From: Paenibacillus foliorum | GTDB lineage: Bacteria > Bacillota > Bacilli > Paenibacillales > NBRC-103111 | Length of the DNA stretch: 64,000 bases | NCBI RefSeq assembly: GCF_013141765.1 | Contig: NZ_WHOD01000003.1 | Coordinates: 124,001-188,000, forward strand | Direction of reading: 5' to 3' | In this document: one piece after another, positions 1-9,643 of the stretch | Layout of the letters: every line of letters begins with the position of its first letter | How positions within the stretch are numbered: the stretch's first letter is position 1 | The notes under the pieces: model-generated | Told to the model about the DNA's origin: nothing | Seen by the model: only the letters and a program-made list of their open reading frames with translations | The model's database searches: none | Translations under genes and position numbers: made by a program

Positions 1-761
1 TCCAGCCCGGATTCAGAATCCATCGCAAGCTCAGGATTCTGCTTACGAGAAGTCAAATAATCCCTGCTCTTTCTAAGTAAGGCATGCAAATACGTTAGCT
101 GATCCATGGCTTCCGTATACAAGCTCTCGCTGTCCTTGTTCTCCTTAATTAATAAGATCAGCTCCCGCAGCTCATTCTGAAGGCCTGGTACATAGAAATT
201 GCCCAGCTGCTTGGCTTGATCGTCCATCATCTTCAGCACTTTACTATCGATCCCGGCAACTCCGTTTTGAACTAGCTGCCGGATTAATTTGTCCAACAGC
301 TCAACTCCTTCGAGCTGGGCATTTATTTTTTTCGCCAATGCCGCTTTATTCGTCTTCCGCTTGGGAACTGCCGCTTCATCGCTGCCGACGCCGATGGCTT
401 CCTTCTTTTTTTCCTCCCGCTTGTCGGCCTTATCTCTTTTCTCCGCAATCTCTTGAGGTATCGCTTCAACACTGAAGGTTTGACCTGCAGCAGAAGCATA
501 CAGCAATCCTAAAATATGCTTGCAAGGGAATTGCCGACTCGGGCAGGTGCAGCGATACACCGGGCTTTCAGGTTTCAAATAATCGACTGAGCAGCGATAC
601 GGCTCTTTACCGCTCCCTTGGCAATCTCCGAACAGCAGTGTCTTATCCTCTGTGCGGCATCGTTTCGTAATTTTATTCTTCTTAACTAAGTCACGACCGT
701 TCTTCACGGCAGCTGCGTTCAACGCTAATGAATCTACATAAGCTTCGTTTATCGTTATCAT
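1..761 (-). CDS. SWIM zinc-finger domain protein (partial, runs off the left edge)
   Basis: An open frame without stops runs from ATG at 761 to the window edge; 253 codons are visible and the C-terminus is missing. A GAGG-type ribosome binding site lies just before the start. Around residues 70-83 the protein has CTCPSRQFPCKH, the CxC...CxH pattern of SWIM zinc fingers, which are known to mediate nucleic-acid or protein contacts. A lysine/glutamate-rich charged stretch follows, then a helical region. SWIM proteins in Firmicutes are often encoded beside a SNF2-family helicase; that neighbour would lie outside the window, so the link is inference. The family call is firm; the exact role is unknown. 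Confidence 0.8.
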   Translation of the reverse strand, partial: MITINEAYVDSLALNAAAVKNGRDLVKKNKITKRCRTEDKTLLFGDCQGSGKEPYRCSVDYLKPESPVYRCTCPSRQFPCKHILGLLYASAAGQTFSVEAIPQEIAEKRDKADKREEKKKEAIGVGSDEAAVPKRKTNKAALAKKINAQLEGVELLDKLIRQLVQNGVAGIDSKVLKMMDDQAKQLGNFYVPGLQNELRELILLIKENKDSESLYTEAMDQLTYLHALLRKSRDYLTSRKQNPELAMDSESGL

Positions 762-963
762 TGGAGACCTCACATTAGGAATGAATATTAGACAACTACA
801 TTTACAGATATTTCCTTCTTTTTGAACGTGGAGTGCATGAATAAATTTATATGCAAGCTTCTCTTCGTCTATGAAAAAGCAAATTTCACTAGTCGAAAAA
901 CAAAGGAAATATGGAAAGTTTTGGCGAATAGGTTCAGGCAGATCATACTAAGGAGAGATAACA

Positions 964-2538
964 TTGTTAACCAGTCTGATAAAAAAAATCATCATTTTCT
1001 GTTTGATTCTCATTTTAGTGATACCCGTTACTCCTGCTTCATCCGTTTGGGCAGAATCCATTGTGAAGGATCCTGAATTAGCAATAGCAATCTGGAAGGA
1101 GCTTAAAAAATCTGCAGCAGGCGAGGAACTGAAGCTAGAGGATTTGCAGAAGTTAAAGTCGCTGTACCCTAAAAATACAGATGTCAAAATCACCAATCTG
1201 CAAGGACTTGAGCATGCTGTCAACATGCAAAGCATGTTTCTGACCAGTCAGGCCATTACGGATATAAAACCAATAAGGGAGCTAAAGAATCTGACGTTTC
1301 TAGCAATTAGCGGTAATCAAATCACAGACCTTACTCCCTTGAGCAGCCTAAGCCGTCTGCAGAAACTAGTCATTGATAATAATCAGATTCAGAGCCTGGA
1401 ACCGCTTGAGAAGCTCCCCCAGTTAACCGACCTTCTAGCCAGCGGCAATGAGATCTCCGATTTAAGTCCAGTGAACAGATTACAGGTGAAATGGCTTATA
1501 TTAAGCAATAACCAAATTCAAAATTTGGAACCATTAAGAAACCATCCCACACTGGAGAATTTGTATCTGAATGATAATCAAATCCAAGACATAGAGGTTC
1601 TTGAAACTCTACCGAATTTAAAAACGATTTCTTTGAAGAATAACCCGCTGACTGAGCAAGCGGGACAAATTCTTCATAAATTGCAACAAAGAGGAGTAAA
1701 TGTTGAGGATTTAGATAAGAAGAAGCAGCAACAGGTCGAGGGTATTAAGGTTTCGCTGAACGCAGAGCCTGTTGCATTCGATATTGCCCCTTTTATCAAG
1801 GATGGAAACACATTAGTGCCGTTTCGCCCTATTTTTGAAAAGCTCGGATTGAAGATCAATTGGAATGAGGACACCAAGACTATCACTGGGGAAAAAGAAG
1901 GCATCACCATCCGATTAACAATTGATCAGCCTATTGCGGAGGTTAACGGTTTGCCCATACAGCTTCCCATCGCGCCAACCCTTGTATCAGGCAGCACCTT
2001 CGTGCCTTTGCGATTCGTTGCCGAGGCTGTTGAGAGCACAGTCGAATGGGATGCTGTCCGTCAAATGGCTATCATTAGAAGTAAACAGGATTTCATTTCC
2101 TCAGATGGCACTTTTCAGGTATCCGTTTATGGAAAGTGGACTCCTTACACTTCTTCAACCCAATCTTCTGTTAAAATGGATATTCGTGAATTTAATTGGA
2201 ACACTTTTGCCGTAAGCGCCATCCCTAAACAAGAACTGCCGCAAGGTATAAATTTAGATCAATTTTATAAAAATATAAAGACTCAGATACTTGCCGATTC
2301 CGAGTCGAAAACCTATCTAGTAGAAGAAAAAGAAGAGATTTTCCAAAGCTATCCAGCTAAGCGCTTTGTCTACCATAGAACCGAAGAAGGCTGGAAAAAC
2401 TTCGTGTACACGATCCTTTTCTTCGAAGCCAATGGAAGCTATTTCCGGATTACCACTGGTGCTAATGAAGAAATTTTGAAAAATGCTCAAGTAGAGTTAC
2501 AAGGAATCGTCGAAAGCTTCAAATTTATTAAGAATTAA
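964..2538 (+). CDS. Secreted leucine-rich-repeat protein with copper-amine-oxidase N-terminal-like domain
   Basis: 524 residues. The start is TTG at 964, preceded by AGGAGAG at a good distance. Residues 1-30 form a signal peptide (positive start, hydrophobic core, then a VWAE cleavage-like region). Residues about 75-235 hold roughly seven 22-residue leucine-rich repeats of the internalin/SDS22 type (LxxLxxLxLxxNxI, for example LQKLVIDNNQI). Residues about 255-375 match the copper-amine-oxidase N-terminal domain common in Paenibacillus surface proteins (NTLVPFRPIFEKLG, then FVPLRFVAEAVESTVEW). The last 150 residues are not recognised. It probably acts outside the cell, binding peptides or wall components. 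No partner gene is obvious. Confidence 0.85.
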   Translation: MLTSLIKKIIIFCLILILVIPVTPASSVWAESIVKDPELAIAIWKELKKSAAGEELKLEDLQKLKSLYPKNTDVKITNLQGLEHAVNMQSMFLTSQAITDIKPIRELKNLTFLAISGNQITDLTPLSSLSRLQKLVIDNNQIQSLEPLEKLPQLTDLLASGNEISDLSPVNRLQVKWLILSNNQIQNLEPLRNHPTLENLYLNDNQIQDIEVLETLPNLKTISLKNNPLTEQAGQILHKLQQRGVNVEDLDKKKQQQVEGIKVSLNAEPVAFDIAPFIKDGNTLVPFRPIFEKLGLKINWNEDTKTITGEKEGITIRLTIDQPIAEVNGLPIQLPIAPTLVSGSTFVPLRFVAEAVESTVEWDAVRQMAIIRSKQDFISSDGTFQVSVYGKWTPYTSSTQSSVKMDIREFNWNTFAVSAIPKQELPQGINLDQFYKNIKTQILADSESKTYLVEEKEEIFQSYPAKRFVYHRTEEGWKNFVYTILFFEANGSYFRITTGANEEILKNAQVELQGIVESFKFIKN

Positions 2539-2740
2539 TAGTTTCATTAGAGAATGGTTGGATAGGATAGTCCTCTGCATATTGTAGTTTGGACTATTCT
2601 GTTACTCCCAATCGAACAACCCTCTGCCGTATTGTCTTCTAAGTGGTTGGGACAAATAGTAGCAAAGTGGATGGTTACTCTGGATCCATAGCCTGTTATA
2701 TTATGATTGTGAAAAAAAGAACACCATGGGGTGAATGATA

Positions 2741-2959
2741 ATGTCTTTGTTGATCTATTATATTTTAATTGCAACTATAATGTTTATAGCTTTGGTTTCA
2801 ACCATTCTTGTTGGCGTCTCCAAAACAAATAAAGAAGGCAATCCTAACTACGATTCCAAAACAAGAAGCAATTGGTCCAGGCTCTCATGGATCTACATTA
2901 TCGTTATTTTTCTAGGTTATGTAGCCTTTATTGTGTACATTACAAAATCCAATAGTTGA
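2741..2959 (+). CDS. Small two-helix membrane protein of unknown function
   Basis: 72 residues if started at ATG 2741; GGGGTG at 2728-2733 is well spaced for 2741 but too close for the in-frame ATG at 2735. Two hydrophobic helices (about residues 4-24 and 49-67) flank a short polar loop with KTNKEGNPNYDSKTRSNWSR. Bacilli carry similar 70-residue proteins with an NKEGNP..YD..T..NW pattern, some annotated as possible bacillithiol-synthesis contributors; that resemblance is from memory and the function is not established. A clear terminator follows directly, so it is probably a monocistronic gene. Confidence 0.65.
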   Translation: MSLLIYYILIATIMFIALVSTILVGVSKTNKEGNPNYDSKTRSNWSRLSWIYIIVIFLGYVAFIVYITKSNS

Positions 2960-2973
2960 ATAAACCACAAACA

Positions 2974-3006
2974 ACGCTCCGCCTGAACCCAGGCAAGCGT
3001 TTTTTT
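2974..3006 (+). terminator. Rho-independent terminator after the small membrane gene
   Basis: AACGCT..GCCTG pairs with CAGGC.AGCGTT around an AACC loop, followed by a run of seven T. It ends the plus-strand unit finishing at 2959. Confidence 0.85.
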
Positions 3007-3206
3007 CATCCATACCTCCATTTCCTCCACTTAGAGTCTCATTCACCCGTATCCCCTACCTTATATCAACCACTTTCTATTAACAGGTTAATCTCCAATA
3101 CCCTTTTGGGTTCACCTTCCGTATATGGGCTAGTTCACCTATATCTCAAAAAGATGATATACTGACTAAGATTTATTCATACTAATAGTGAGTGGTGGTA
3201 GCATCC

Positions 3207-4676
3207 ATGTGGAAGCCAGACAGATCCATCAAACAACCCATCTATCAGCAGATTACGGATTATATGGAGCACAGAATTTCTTTCGGAGAATTTCCGCCAG
3301 GAAGCGTTCTCCCTTCGGAAAGAAAATTAGCAGATCTGCTAGGAGTAAACCGCAGTACAATTGTACAAGCTTATGAGGAGCTGCGCGCATCCGGTTTAGT
3401 GGAGAGCGCCAAAGGAAGCGGAACAAGGGTCAGCATGCATAAATGGGGCATTACGCCTAAGCAAACACCGAACTGGAAGCAATATGCAGAAGGGGGCACT
3501 TTCTTACCGAATCTCCCTTTCATACGCCGTATTCGGGAAGAGCTTCGCAATCGTGAATCCATTATCGACTTTGCTAGCGGAGAGCTGTCCCCCGACTTAT
3601 TTCCAAATGCAATTATTCGTGATCTGCTGCAAAACAAGCCTTTTCAAGAGCATCTCGGCTATGAGGATCCGCAGGGCTTCTCCCCTCTGAGGTCAAGCTT
3701 GGTCTCGTTTCTTGAGCAGCATCTACATATACATGCGACGGATTCTTCTATTTTGATCACTTCGGGATCTCAACAATCGTTGTTTTTAATTACGCAATGT
3801 TTGCTAAGCCCAGGAGATGCAGTCGCTATTGAAGATCCATCCTATTGTTATTCATTGCCTATGTTTCAGTCCGCGGGGCTTCGTTTATTTCGTTTACCCG
3901 TTGATGAGCACGGCATAAATCCGGAAGATATCCTTACGTTATACCGGCGGCACCGGATACGCATGATATTCGTAAACCCGAATTTTCAAAACCCAACAGG
4001 AAGCACCCTTACCTTGGAGCGCAGAGTAAGATTATTAGAGATAGCCTCTGAGCTCGGAGTTCCGATTGTAGAAGACGATCCGTTTACTTTAACAGCATTG
4101 GATGGGAATCCTCCTCCCACTTTGAAATCGCTCGATACGACCGGCAATGTCTTATATATCGGTTCTCTATCCAAAATCGCAGCCTCGGGCTTACGAATCG
4201 GTTGGCTCATTGCTCCGCAAGCTGTTGTTAGCCGATTAACGGACGCCAGACAGCAAATGGATTTTGGCTTGAGCAGCATTCCTCAATGGGTCGCAACCCA
4301 ATTTATTGAAGAAGGGCATTTTGAAAATCAAATTATTAAGTTACGAGAGGCATTACTTGAAAAAAGAAATGAAATGATTCGAGGCTTACAGCAGCTAATT
4401 CAGGAGAATGTGAGCTTCACGCCTCCGCAAGGAGGATTAAATATGTGGTGTAAAATCAACGGCAGCGTGGATGACTTTAAATTGCTCGATGAGGCGATAA
4501 AGAAAGGGGTTATTTTTGTACCCGGGAGCGTATACGGATCGGATCACGGTTATATTCGCTTATGCTTTGCAAGACCACAATTGGACGAGATTATGCCGGG
4601 TCTGAACCTTCTGAAGGAAGCTTTGCAGCTCCCTTGTCTGGTTCGCAGCAGCCGAATTCCTGCAGCATTTACTTAA
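3207..4676 (+). CDS. MocR-type GntR/aminotransferase transcriptional regulator
   Basis: 489 residues from ATG 3207, which has GGTGG upstream at 8 nt; the longer frame starting at GTG 3192 has no good ribosome binding site. The N-terminal 75 residues are a GntR winged helix (LPSERKLADLLGVNRSTIVQ). The rest is a class I aminotransferase fold that binds pyridoxal phosphate, with the Schiff-base lysine in GSLSKIAASGLRIGW and a YEDPQGFSPLR segment in the substrate-pocket region. Proteins of this kind (PdxR, GabR) regulate PLP or amino-acid genes and are often divergent from their targets. No such target is adjacent here, since the downstream dehydrogenase is convergent. The target is therefore unknown. 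Confidence 0.9.
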   Translation: MWKPDRSIKQPIYQQITDYMEHRISFGEFPPGSVLPSERKLADLLGVNRSTIVQAYEELRASGLVESAKGSGTRVSMHKWGITPKQTPNWKQYAEGGTFLPNLPFIRRIREELRNRESIIDFASGELSPDLFPNAIIRDLLQNKPFQEHLGYEDPQGFSPLRSSLVSFLEQHLHIHATDSSILITSGSQQSLFLITQCLLSPGDAVAIEDPSYCYSLPMFQSAGLRLFRLPVDEHGINPEDILTLYRRHRIRMIFVNPNFQNPTGSTLTLERRVRLLEIASELGVPIVEDDPFTLTALDGNPPPTLKSLDTTGNVLYIGSLSKIAASGLRIGWLIAPQAVVSRLTDARQQMDFGLSSIPQWVATQFIEEGHFENQIIKLREALLEKRNEMIRGLQQLIQENVSFTPPQGGLNMWCKINGSVDDFKLLDEAIKKGVIFVPGSVYGSDHGYIRLCFARPQLDEIMPGLNLLKEALQLPCLVRSSRIPAAFT

Positions 4677-4683
4677 TATAAAG

Positions 4684-5946
4684 TTATGCCAACACCTGAT
4701 TATTTTGCAGCTCTTCGATATAGCTGTCCAAATTTACATTTCGACCCGTCAAGCGGGAATGCTCTGCAGCAAAAGCCATGATATGCCCTCTCGCCGATAC
4801 CGATGCTGAGGTTTTCCCGTCAAGCTCTTTGCTTTGAACCTGTCTAATAAAATCCCTCATCGTCAGATAGTCCGCTCCACCATGGCCGCCTTCGAATCGC
4901 TCTGGACGGATGATTTCCTTGCGTCCAGAAAAATAATTGATCTCAATTTCGTTGTTCTCATGATGACCTCTAATTTCGCCAGCGGTTCCCATAAATTTAA
5001 ATGTACGCGTATTTTCAGCGGTAAACGCTGACATCGTGAAGGATACCGTTACCTCATTGTCAAAATACATATTGACGACTTGATGATCGACCACATTATT
5101 ATCGCAGTGAAAGACGCATCTACCGTAAGGTCCTTCTTGTATGGCTTTCATCCGAGCCTCAAGCGTAGGAATCGGGGATACCACCATCGGGAAGCTGTTC
5201 GTTTTCTCGTTATGGTAGTGCTTGATAGCCGAGTATGGACACTCATGCTCTACCGCGCAGCCGTCTGTACATCGCTCCGTCGAGCCAGCAGGTGCATTCT
5301 CCGGACGGAAGTAGCTCAGCTTGCCATAGGACGACACCTCCAAGCATTTCCCTCCGATAAACCACTGAAGCATATCCATATCGTGGCAGCTTTTTTGCAG
5401 GATCATCGAGCTGGTCTCATCCGAGTTACGCCAATTCCCCCTCACAAAGCTGTGCGCCTGATGCCAGAAGCCAACATTTTCTGTCCACTGCACGCTCATG
5501 ACCTTTCCAATGACTCCTTTATCCAGCACTTCCTTCAAAGCACTATAGTAGGTATCATAACGGGAAACGTGACACACCGATAATATTTGCTGCTTCTTCT
5601 CCGCTTCCTCAGCCAACCGTATCGTTTCCAGCGGCTCCGGAGACATCGGCTTTTCAAGCAAAATATGATACCCCTGCTCCAAAGCCTTCATGGCTGGCTC
5701 GAAATGCTGTCGATCCTGTGTACAGATCAATAGTACTTCGCATAGCTGGGGCTGCTGAAGCATTTCCTCCCATGAGGTGAACTGCATTTCCGTTGGTATG
5801 CTATGCAGGCGGGCAAACAAGGCTCTTCGTTCTTCATCGGGCTCGGCAACCGCTATAAATTGGATTTCATCCGGTCTCTTTAATGCATAAGAGGCATACG
5901 CATACATACCTCTCCGTCCCGCTCCAAGCAAAGCCGCTTTAATCAT
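4684..5946 (-). CDS. Gfo/Idh/MocA family NAD-dependent sugar dehydrogenase
   Basis: 420 residues from ATG 5946, which has AAGGAG 8 nt upstream; the GTG at 5955 is too close to that site. The N-terminus MIKAALLGAGRRGMYAY is the Rossmann dinucleotide-binding loop. ILLEKPMSPEPLET holds the conserved EKP lysine, and the C-terminal half is the alpha/beta domain of the family. A cysteine group around residues 220-270 (CTDGCAVEHECPYS, CVFHCDNN) is seen in a subgroup of these proteins in sugar-utilisation loci. It probably oxidises or reduces a sugar or inositol-like substrate in the cytoplasm. It diverges from the hybrid regulator at 6238, which probably controls it. The substrate is not known. Confidence 0.88.
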   Translation of the reverse strand: MIKAALLGAGRRGMYAYASYALKRPDEIQFIAVAEPDEERRALFARLHSIPTEMQFTSWEEMLQQPQLCEVLLICTQDRQHFEPAMKALEQGYHILLEKPMSPEPLETIRLAEEAEKKQQILSVCHVSRYDTYYSALKEVLDKGVIGKVMSVQWTENVGFWHQAHSFVRGNWRNSDETSSMILQKSCHDMDMLQWFIGGKCLEVSSYGKLSYFRPENAPAGSTERCTDGCAVEHECPYSAIKHYHNEKTNSFPMVVSPIPTLEARMKAIQEGPYGRCVFHCDNNVVDHQVVNMYFDNEVTVSFTMSAFTAENTRTFKFMGTAGEIRGHHENNEIEINYFSGRKEIIRPERFEGGHGGADYLTMRDFIRQVQSKELDGKTSASVSARGHIMAFAAEHSRLTGRNVNLDSYIEELQNNQVLA

Positions 5947-6237
5947 CAAGAACACTCCTTTATTAAAGTAGTTGAAAAATAATCTAAATTTGATCGATTT
6001 ATTTCATTTTAGTATCAAAGGGAACCCGAAATCTCGTCTTTTCTGAATTCAACCAAAATAAAATGATCAATAATTTTCAATTATGTGATTGATTTTAATC
6101 ATAAATGTTTCATTTCTAATCGTCAATCTATTATTTTATTGACTTATAAGGACGGCTATGAGCTTGACATCCGACATTATATTCTTTTAAATGTAAAGAG
6201 AGTATCTATGAAAAATTTCGATCAAAGGATTGAATAA
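5947..6237. promoter_or_regulatory. AT-rich divergent promoter region between the dehydrogenase and its hybrid regulator
   Basis: 290 bp with no gene. TTGACA at 6164-6169 followed 17 nt later by TTAAAT at 6187-6192 could drive the plus-strand regulator, although the -10 match is weak. An inverted repeat, TGATT-N6-AATCA, lies at 6086-6101 in very AT-rich sequence and is a candidate operator. AAAGGA precedes the regulator start at 6238. Confidence 0.4.
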
Positions 6238-7287
6238 ATGAGAACCAGACATGAACAAATCATGCAGCTACTTAAAACGAATTCTATGATGAAAATAAAT
6301 GACCTTTGCGAGCAACTCAATGTTTCCCAAGCTACGATCCGCAGAGATCTAACGGAGCTGCGCGAGCAAGGTGTGGAACGTGTAGGAGGCGCTGCTTTTT
6401 ATAAACAAGCATCTTTTGCATCAAACGATAGCTTAACCGTTGATTCCAGCAATCAAGTCGGATGTATCATTTCGGTCTCGCATAAACATATGCGTCCTTA
6501 TTTTTTATCCATCCTTGAAGGGATTGAGAAGGGTCTGGCCAACCACGGCTATTCGCTCGCTTTTATGCATAACCTGGATGATATTCAGAACGAAGCTATT
6601 CTCGATAGCCTGCTTAAGGAAAGCAAAATTAAGGGAATGATCGTTGTAGAGGGAATTAAGTCTGAAATATATGCTCGAATTAAAAAACAATTCCCAACCA
6701 TCGTCGGGATTGATATTTCTGACCATACAGTTCCTGTAATCGCATATGATCGGATCAATGCAGCCAAATCGGCTGTACAGCATCTTATTGACCAAGGTCA
6801 TCAAGCCATCGGTTTTATTGGAGGTGCCGGACTTACTGGAGATTTGGAGCGAGAAAAAAGATACCGGGGATATAAATATGCCCTGCAGGAAGCAGGGCTT
6901 GAGCTTGATTCAGAGTGGATCATCAATGCAGGCTGGGATGTAAATGTGAGCTACAGTCGCATGCTGGAGCTGCTTGACAGCAGCAGCCATCGACCCACGG
7001 CCATATTCGCGGCCAGCGATTTGCTGGCGATCTCCGCTATGCGGGCGGTGACTGAGAAAGGGCTGCGCATCCCGGAGGATATCGCTTTTATCGGCTTGGA
7101 TAATATTGAAATTTCCCAATATACCACGCCCCCGCTATCCTCCGTTCACATCCCCAAATACGAGATTGGCATGGCCGCTGCCAAAACATTAGTAGATTAT
7201 TTAGAAGCAGCCTATACGCTTCCATTTAAGATGCTTATGCCTTACGAAGTTATAGTTCGGGAATCTTCTATTCATTTGAAGAAATAA
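6238..7287 (+). CDS. Hybrid regulator: DeoR-type HTH fused to LacI-type sugar-binding domain
   Basis: 349 residues, ATG at 6238 with AAAGGA upstream. Residues 1-55 are a DeoR/GlpR helix-turn-helix (RHEQIMQLLKTN...VSQATIRRDLTELREQG). Instead of the DeoR sugar-phosphate domain, residues about 70-345 are a periplasmic-binding-protein-like sensor of the LacI/GalR family (GFIGGAG, AIFAASDLLAISAMRAV, FIGLDNIEISQYTTPPLSS). By family knowledge such sensors bind free sugars. It is divergent from the Gfo/Idh dehydrogenase and probably represses it until the sugar is present. The hybrid architecture is uncommon compared with the GntR-LacI fusion AraR. Confidence 0.88.
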   Translation: MRTRHEQIMQLLKTNSMMKINDLCEQLNVSQATIRRDLTELREQGVERVGGAAFYKQASFASNDSLTVDSSNQVGCIISVSHKHMRPYFLSILEGIEKGLANHGYSLAFMHNLDDIQNEAILDSLLKESKIKGMIVVEGIKSEIYARIKKQFPTIVGIDISDHTVPVIAYDRINAAKSAVQHLIDQGHQAIGFIGGAGLTGDLEREKRYRGYKYALQEAGLELDSEWIINAGWDVNVSYSRMLELLDSSSHRPTAIFAASDLLAISAMRAVTEKGLRIPEDIAFIGLDNIEISQYTTPPLSSVHIPKYEIGMAAAKTLVDYLEAAYTLPFKMLMPYEVIVRESSIHLKK

Positions 7288-7317
7288 CTAACTTGCCCCC
7301 TTTCGTATCCCAACTGT

Positions 7318-8673
7318 TTAGTGCAAAATAGCACCGTGAGCCAGCAGATCATTTTGCAGCGTTGCCACTGAAAGCTCTCCGGGGGCTAGCCGAAGCTTCA
7401 CAGAGAGCGCTGCCGCTGTCCCCGCAGCTTCACCCAAAGCAATAGAAATAGACATCACTCGAAGCGAGCTGAACGCCTCGTGGGTCGCGGAGATGCATCT
7501 GCCCGCAACAAGCAGGTTCGACACTTTATCCGGCAGCAAGCAGCGGTACGGAATATCGTAGGATGTCCCTTTGTTCAAGTGGACGATATGGGTTCCATTC
7601 CCCTGCGGATCATGAATATCGATCATATAATGGGCTTGAGCTACGACATCGTCGAATTGTTTCAAGCCGAGCACATCCTGCTCTGTAAGTGTATAAGCTC
7701 CTTTGATCCGGCGGCTTTCCCTAACTCCCGCTTGGCAAGCTACACGCTGCAGATAGCTGTTTTTAAAGCCCGGCATACAATCTCTGAAAAACCGCAGCGC
7801 CTCTTCGACCTGATACCTTCCTTCGATCTCGGCGCGCGTCAAATCCTCCACATTGGTCCCGTTAACCTGCTGAATACGGGCCATGTTCAAATAAACCACA
7901 TCCGGCCTACCGGGAAGCGTCCAGCCGATGGCAATATCCTTGCGTGGGACATTGAATAAGTAGCCTTCCAACTTGGCCTTGGTGACCCTCTCCTCCTGAC
8001 TCTCGAAGATCATATGGTTCATTCCGCTAATATGACGATTGAACGGCGCTCCCTCGATGGGCTCCACCTCCTTGACCAATTGGTCAGCGTTTACACCGCC
8101 CAAAGCGAACATTAACGATACCGGCTGCATGAGGCCATCGCGGGGTCTTCCGATTTCATATGAAACGCCCGCACGTGCACTGACATCCCCATCTCCCGTT
8201 GCATCTACGAACGCTTTGGCGCGAATGGCCTGACGGCCGGATTTGCTTTCAACAATGATAGCCTCCAGTCGGTCTCCCTGCATCACTACGTCCGTTACCA
8301 GCGTGTGCAGCCGCAGCTCGACACCTGCATCTATCAATGTTTTCATATAATAAAATGCTAATGCATCAGGGTCGAACGGCTCGTAATTATCCGTCTTCAG
8401 CAGCGCTCCCTTAAGGTACAACGCCTCCCTTAACTGCTGATAGATCCCGCCGATGATCAATCTCTCTCCGTCATGGAATCCGCTGGCAAAGCCTGCAACC
8501 AGACTATTCGTGCCAACGCCTCCAAGAAATCCATAACGTTCGATTAATAGCGTGGTGGCCCCGCTTCTTGCTGAAGCCAATGCAGCCGCAAAGCCGGAAG
8601 GCCCCCCACCTGCTACAACCACATCCACCTCACGGACAACCTCGATTTGATGCTGCGGAAATAAAATATTCAT
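7318..8673 (-). CDS. FAD-dependent oxidoreductase (FAD_oxidored family)
   Basis: 451 residues from ATG 8673, which has AGAGGAGG upstream; the longer frame from TTG 8730 would overlap the end of the preceding gene. VDVVVAGGGPSGFAAALASA is the FAD-binding GxGxxG loop, followed by LLIERYGFLGGVGTN, typical of the PF12831 family. AFVDATGDGDVSA is the second FAD contact and VSISIALGEAAGTAAAL the C-terminal flavin motif. Members are found in Paenibacillus and Bacteroidetes sugar loci, often of unknown substrate. It is the last gene of the importer operon starting at 15508 and probably acts on the imported compound. Confidence 0.85.
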   Translation of the reverse strand: MNILFPQHQIEVVREVDVVVAGGGPSGFAAALASARSGATTLLIERYGFLGGVGTNSLVAGFASGFHDGERLIIGGIYQQLREALYLKGALLKTDNYEPFDPDALAFYYMKTLIDAGVELRLHTLVTDVVMQGDRLEAIIVESKSGRQAIRAKAFVDATGDGDVSARAGVSYEIGRPRDGLMQPVSLMFALGGVNADQLVKEVEPIEGAPFNRHISGMNHMIFESQEERVTKAKLEGYLFNVPRKDIAIGWTLPGRPDVVYLNMARIQQVNGTNVEDLTRAEIEGRYQVEEALRFFRDCMPGFKNSYLQRVACQAGVRESRRIKGAYTLTEQDVLGLKQFDDVVAQAHYMIDIHDPQGNGTHIVHLNKGTSYDIPYRCLLPDKVSNLLVAGRCISATHEAFSSLRVMSISIALGEAAGTAAALSVKLRLAPGELSVATLQNDLLAHGAILH

Positions 8674-8726
8674 ACTGTTTCTCTCCTCCTCTTGGATATT
8701 ATTAGATATTTGGATATTAAATGCAC

Positions 8727-9617
8727 TCAACCCTTTAAGCCCGTATTAGCAATCCCTTCAACAAACCATTTTTGAAAAAAAGCGACCACCGCAATTAAAG
8801 GGATCAAAGCGGAGACGGAAGCAGCCATCATCAGCGTATAATCAGTACCATTTTCATCAACGAAATTAGTAAGTCCGATAGGCAATGTGTAGAGATCCTT
8901 ATCACGAAGAAATATCAGCGGATTCTCATAATCATTCCAATGCCAAGTGAAGGTTAGGATCAGCAAAGCAACCATCGCCGGTTTAGCCAAAGGCAGGCAG
9001 ATCTGCCAATACATTCTCCAATATCCTGCACCGTCCACCTTGGCCGCCTCCAGAAGCTCGCCGGGAATCGTAATAAAAAACTGGCGCATCAAAAACGTTC
9101 CAAACACCGTAAACATGCCGGGCAAAATAATGGACAGATGCGTATTGACCAAGCCCAGATGATCGAAAACAATAAACCGCGGAACCAGTAATACCTGGGA
9201 AGGAATGATCATTGTAGCCAGATATAGCAAAAATAACTGATCTCGGCCTTTAAAATTCAGCTTAGCGAATGCAAAGCCCGCCAAGGAGCTGGTGATCAGC
9301 GATCCCGCCACAGTCAGGAGAGTAATCTTCGCCGTATTCCAGTAATACAAAAGAAATTGGTATTTACCGCCCCACACGGTCGTATAGTTATCCATGTTCC
9401 AGCTGCGCGGAACCCATTCAATCGGATATTTGAATATATCCGCCGGAATTTTGAAGGATGCCGATAGCATCCATAGAAAGGGCGAGACAATCCCAACAGC
9501 CAGAACCAGCATCACTATAGTGACACCGAGCTTTGTAATTTTCTGAATAACCGTCTTTTGCTTCCTAAGCACCGTCCTGTCGGGTATCCTTGCTAATTTG
9601 CCGCTTATTTCACTCAT
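8727..9617 (-). CDS. Carbohydrate ABC transporter permease, MalG type
   Basis: 296 residues from ATG 9617 with AAGGAG 11 nt upstream; the longer frame would overlap the preceding permease. Six hydrophobic segments are visible. The EAA loop is GELLEAAKVDGAGYWRMYWQ, which docks to the cytoplasmic ATPase. The C-terminus ends WFVEGIANTGLKG, the usual ending of MalG-family sugar permeases. It pairs with the permease at 9644. No ATPase gene is present in the operon, so a shared MsmX-like ATPase elsewhere is expected (family knowledge). Confidence 0.92.
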   Translation of the reverse strand: MSEISGKLARIPDRTVLRKQKTVIQKITKLGVTIVMLVLAVGIVSPFLWMLSASFKIPADIFKYPIEWVPRSWNMDNYTTVWGGKYQFLLYYWNTAKITLLTVAGSLITSSLAGFAFAKLNFKGRDQLFLLYLATMIIPSQVLLVPRFIVFDHLGLVNTHLSIILPGMFTVFGTFLMRQFFITIPGELLEAAKVDGAGYWRMYWQICLPLAKPAMVALLILTFTWHWNDYENPLIFLRDKDLYTLPIGLTNFVDENGTDYTLMMAASVSALIPLIAVVAFFQKWFVEGIANTGLKG

Positions 9618-9643
9618 TATGCTGTGTGCTCCTTTATAAAAAT

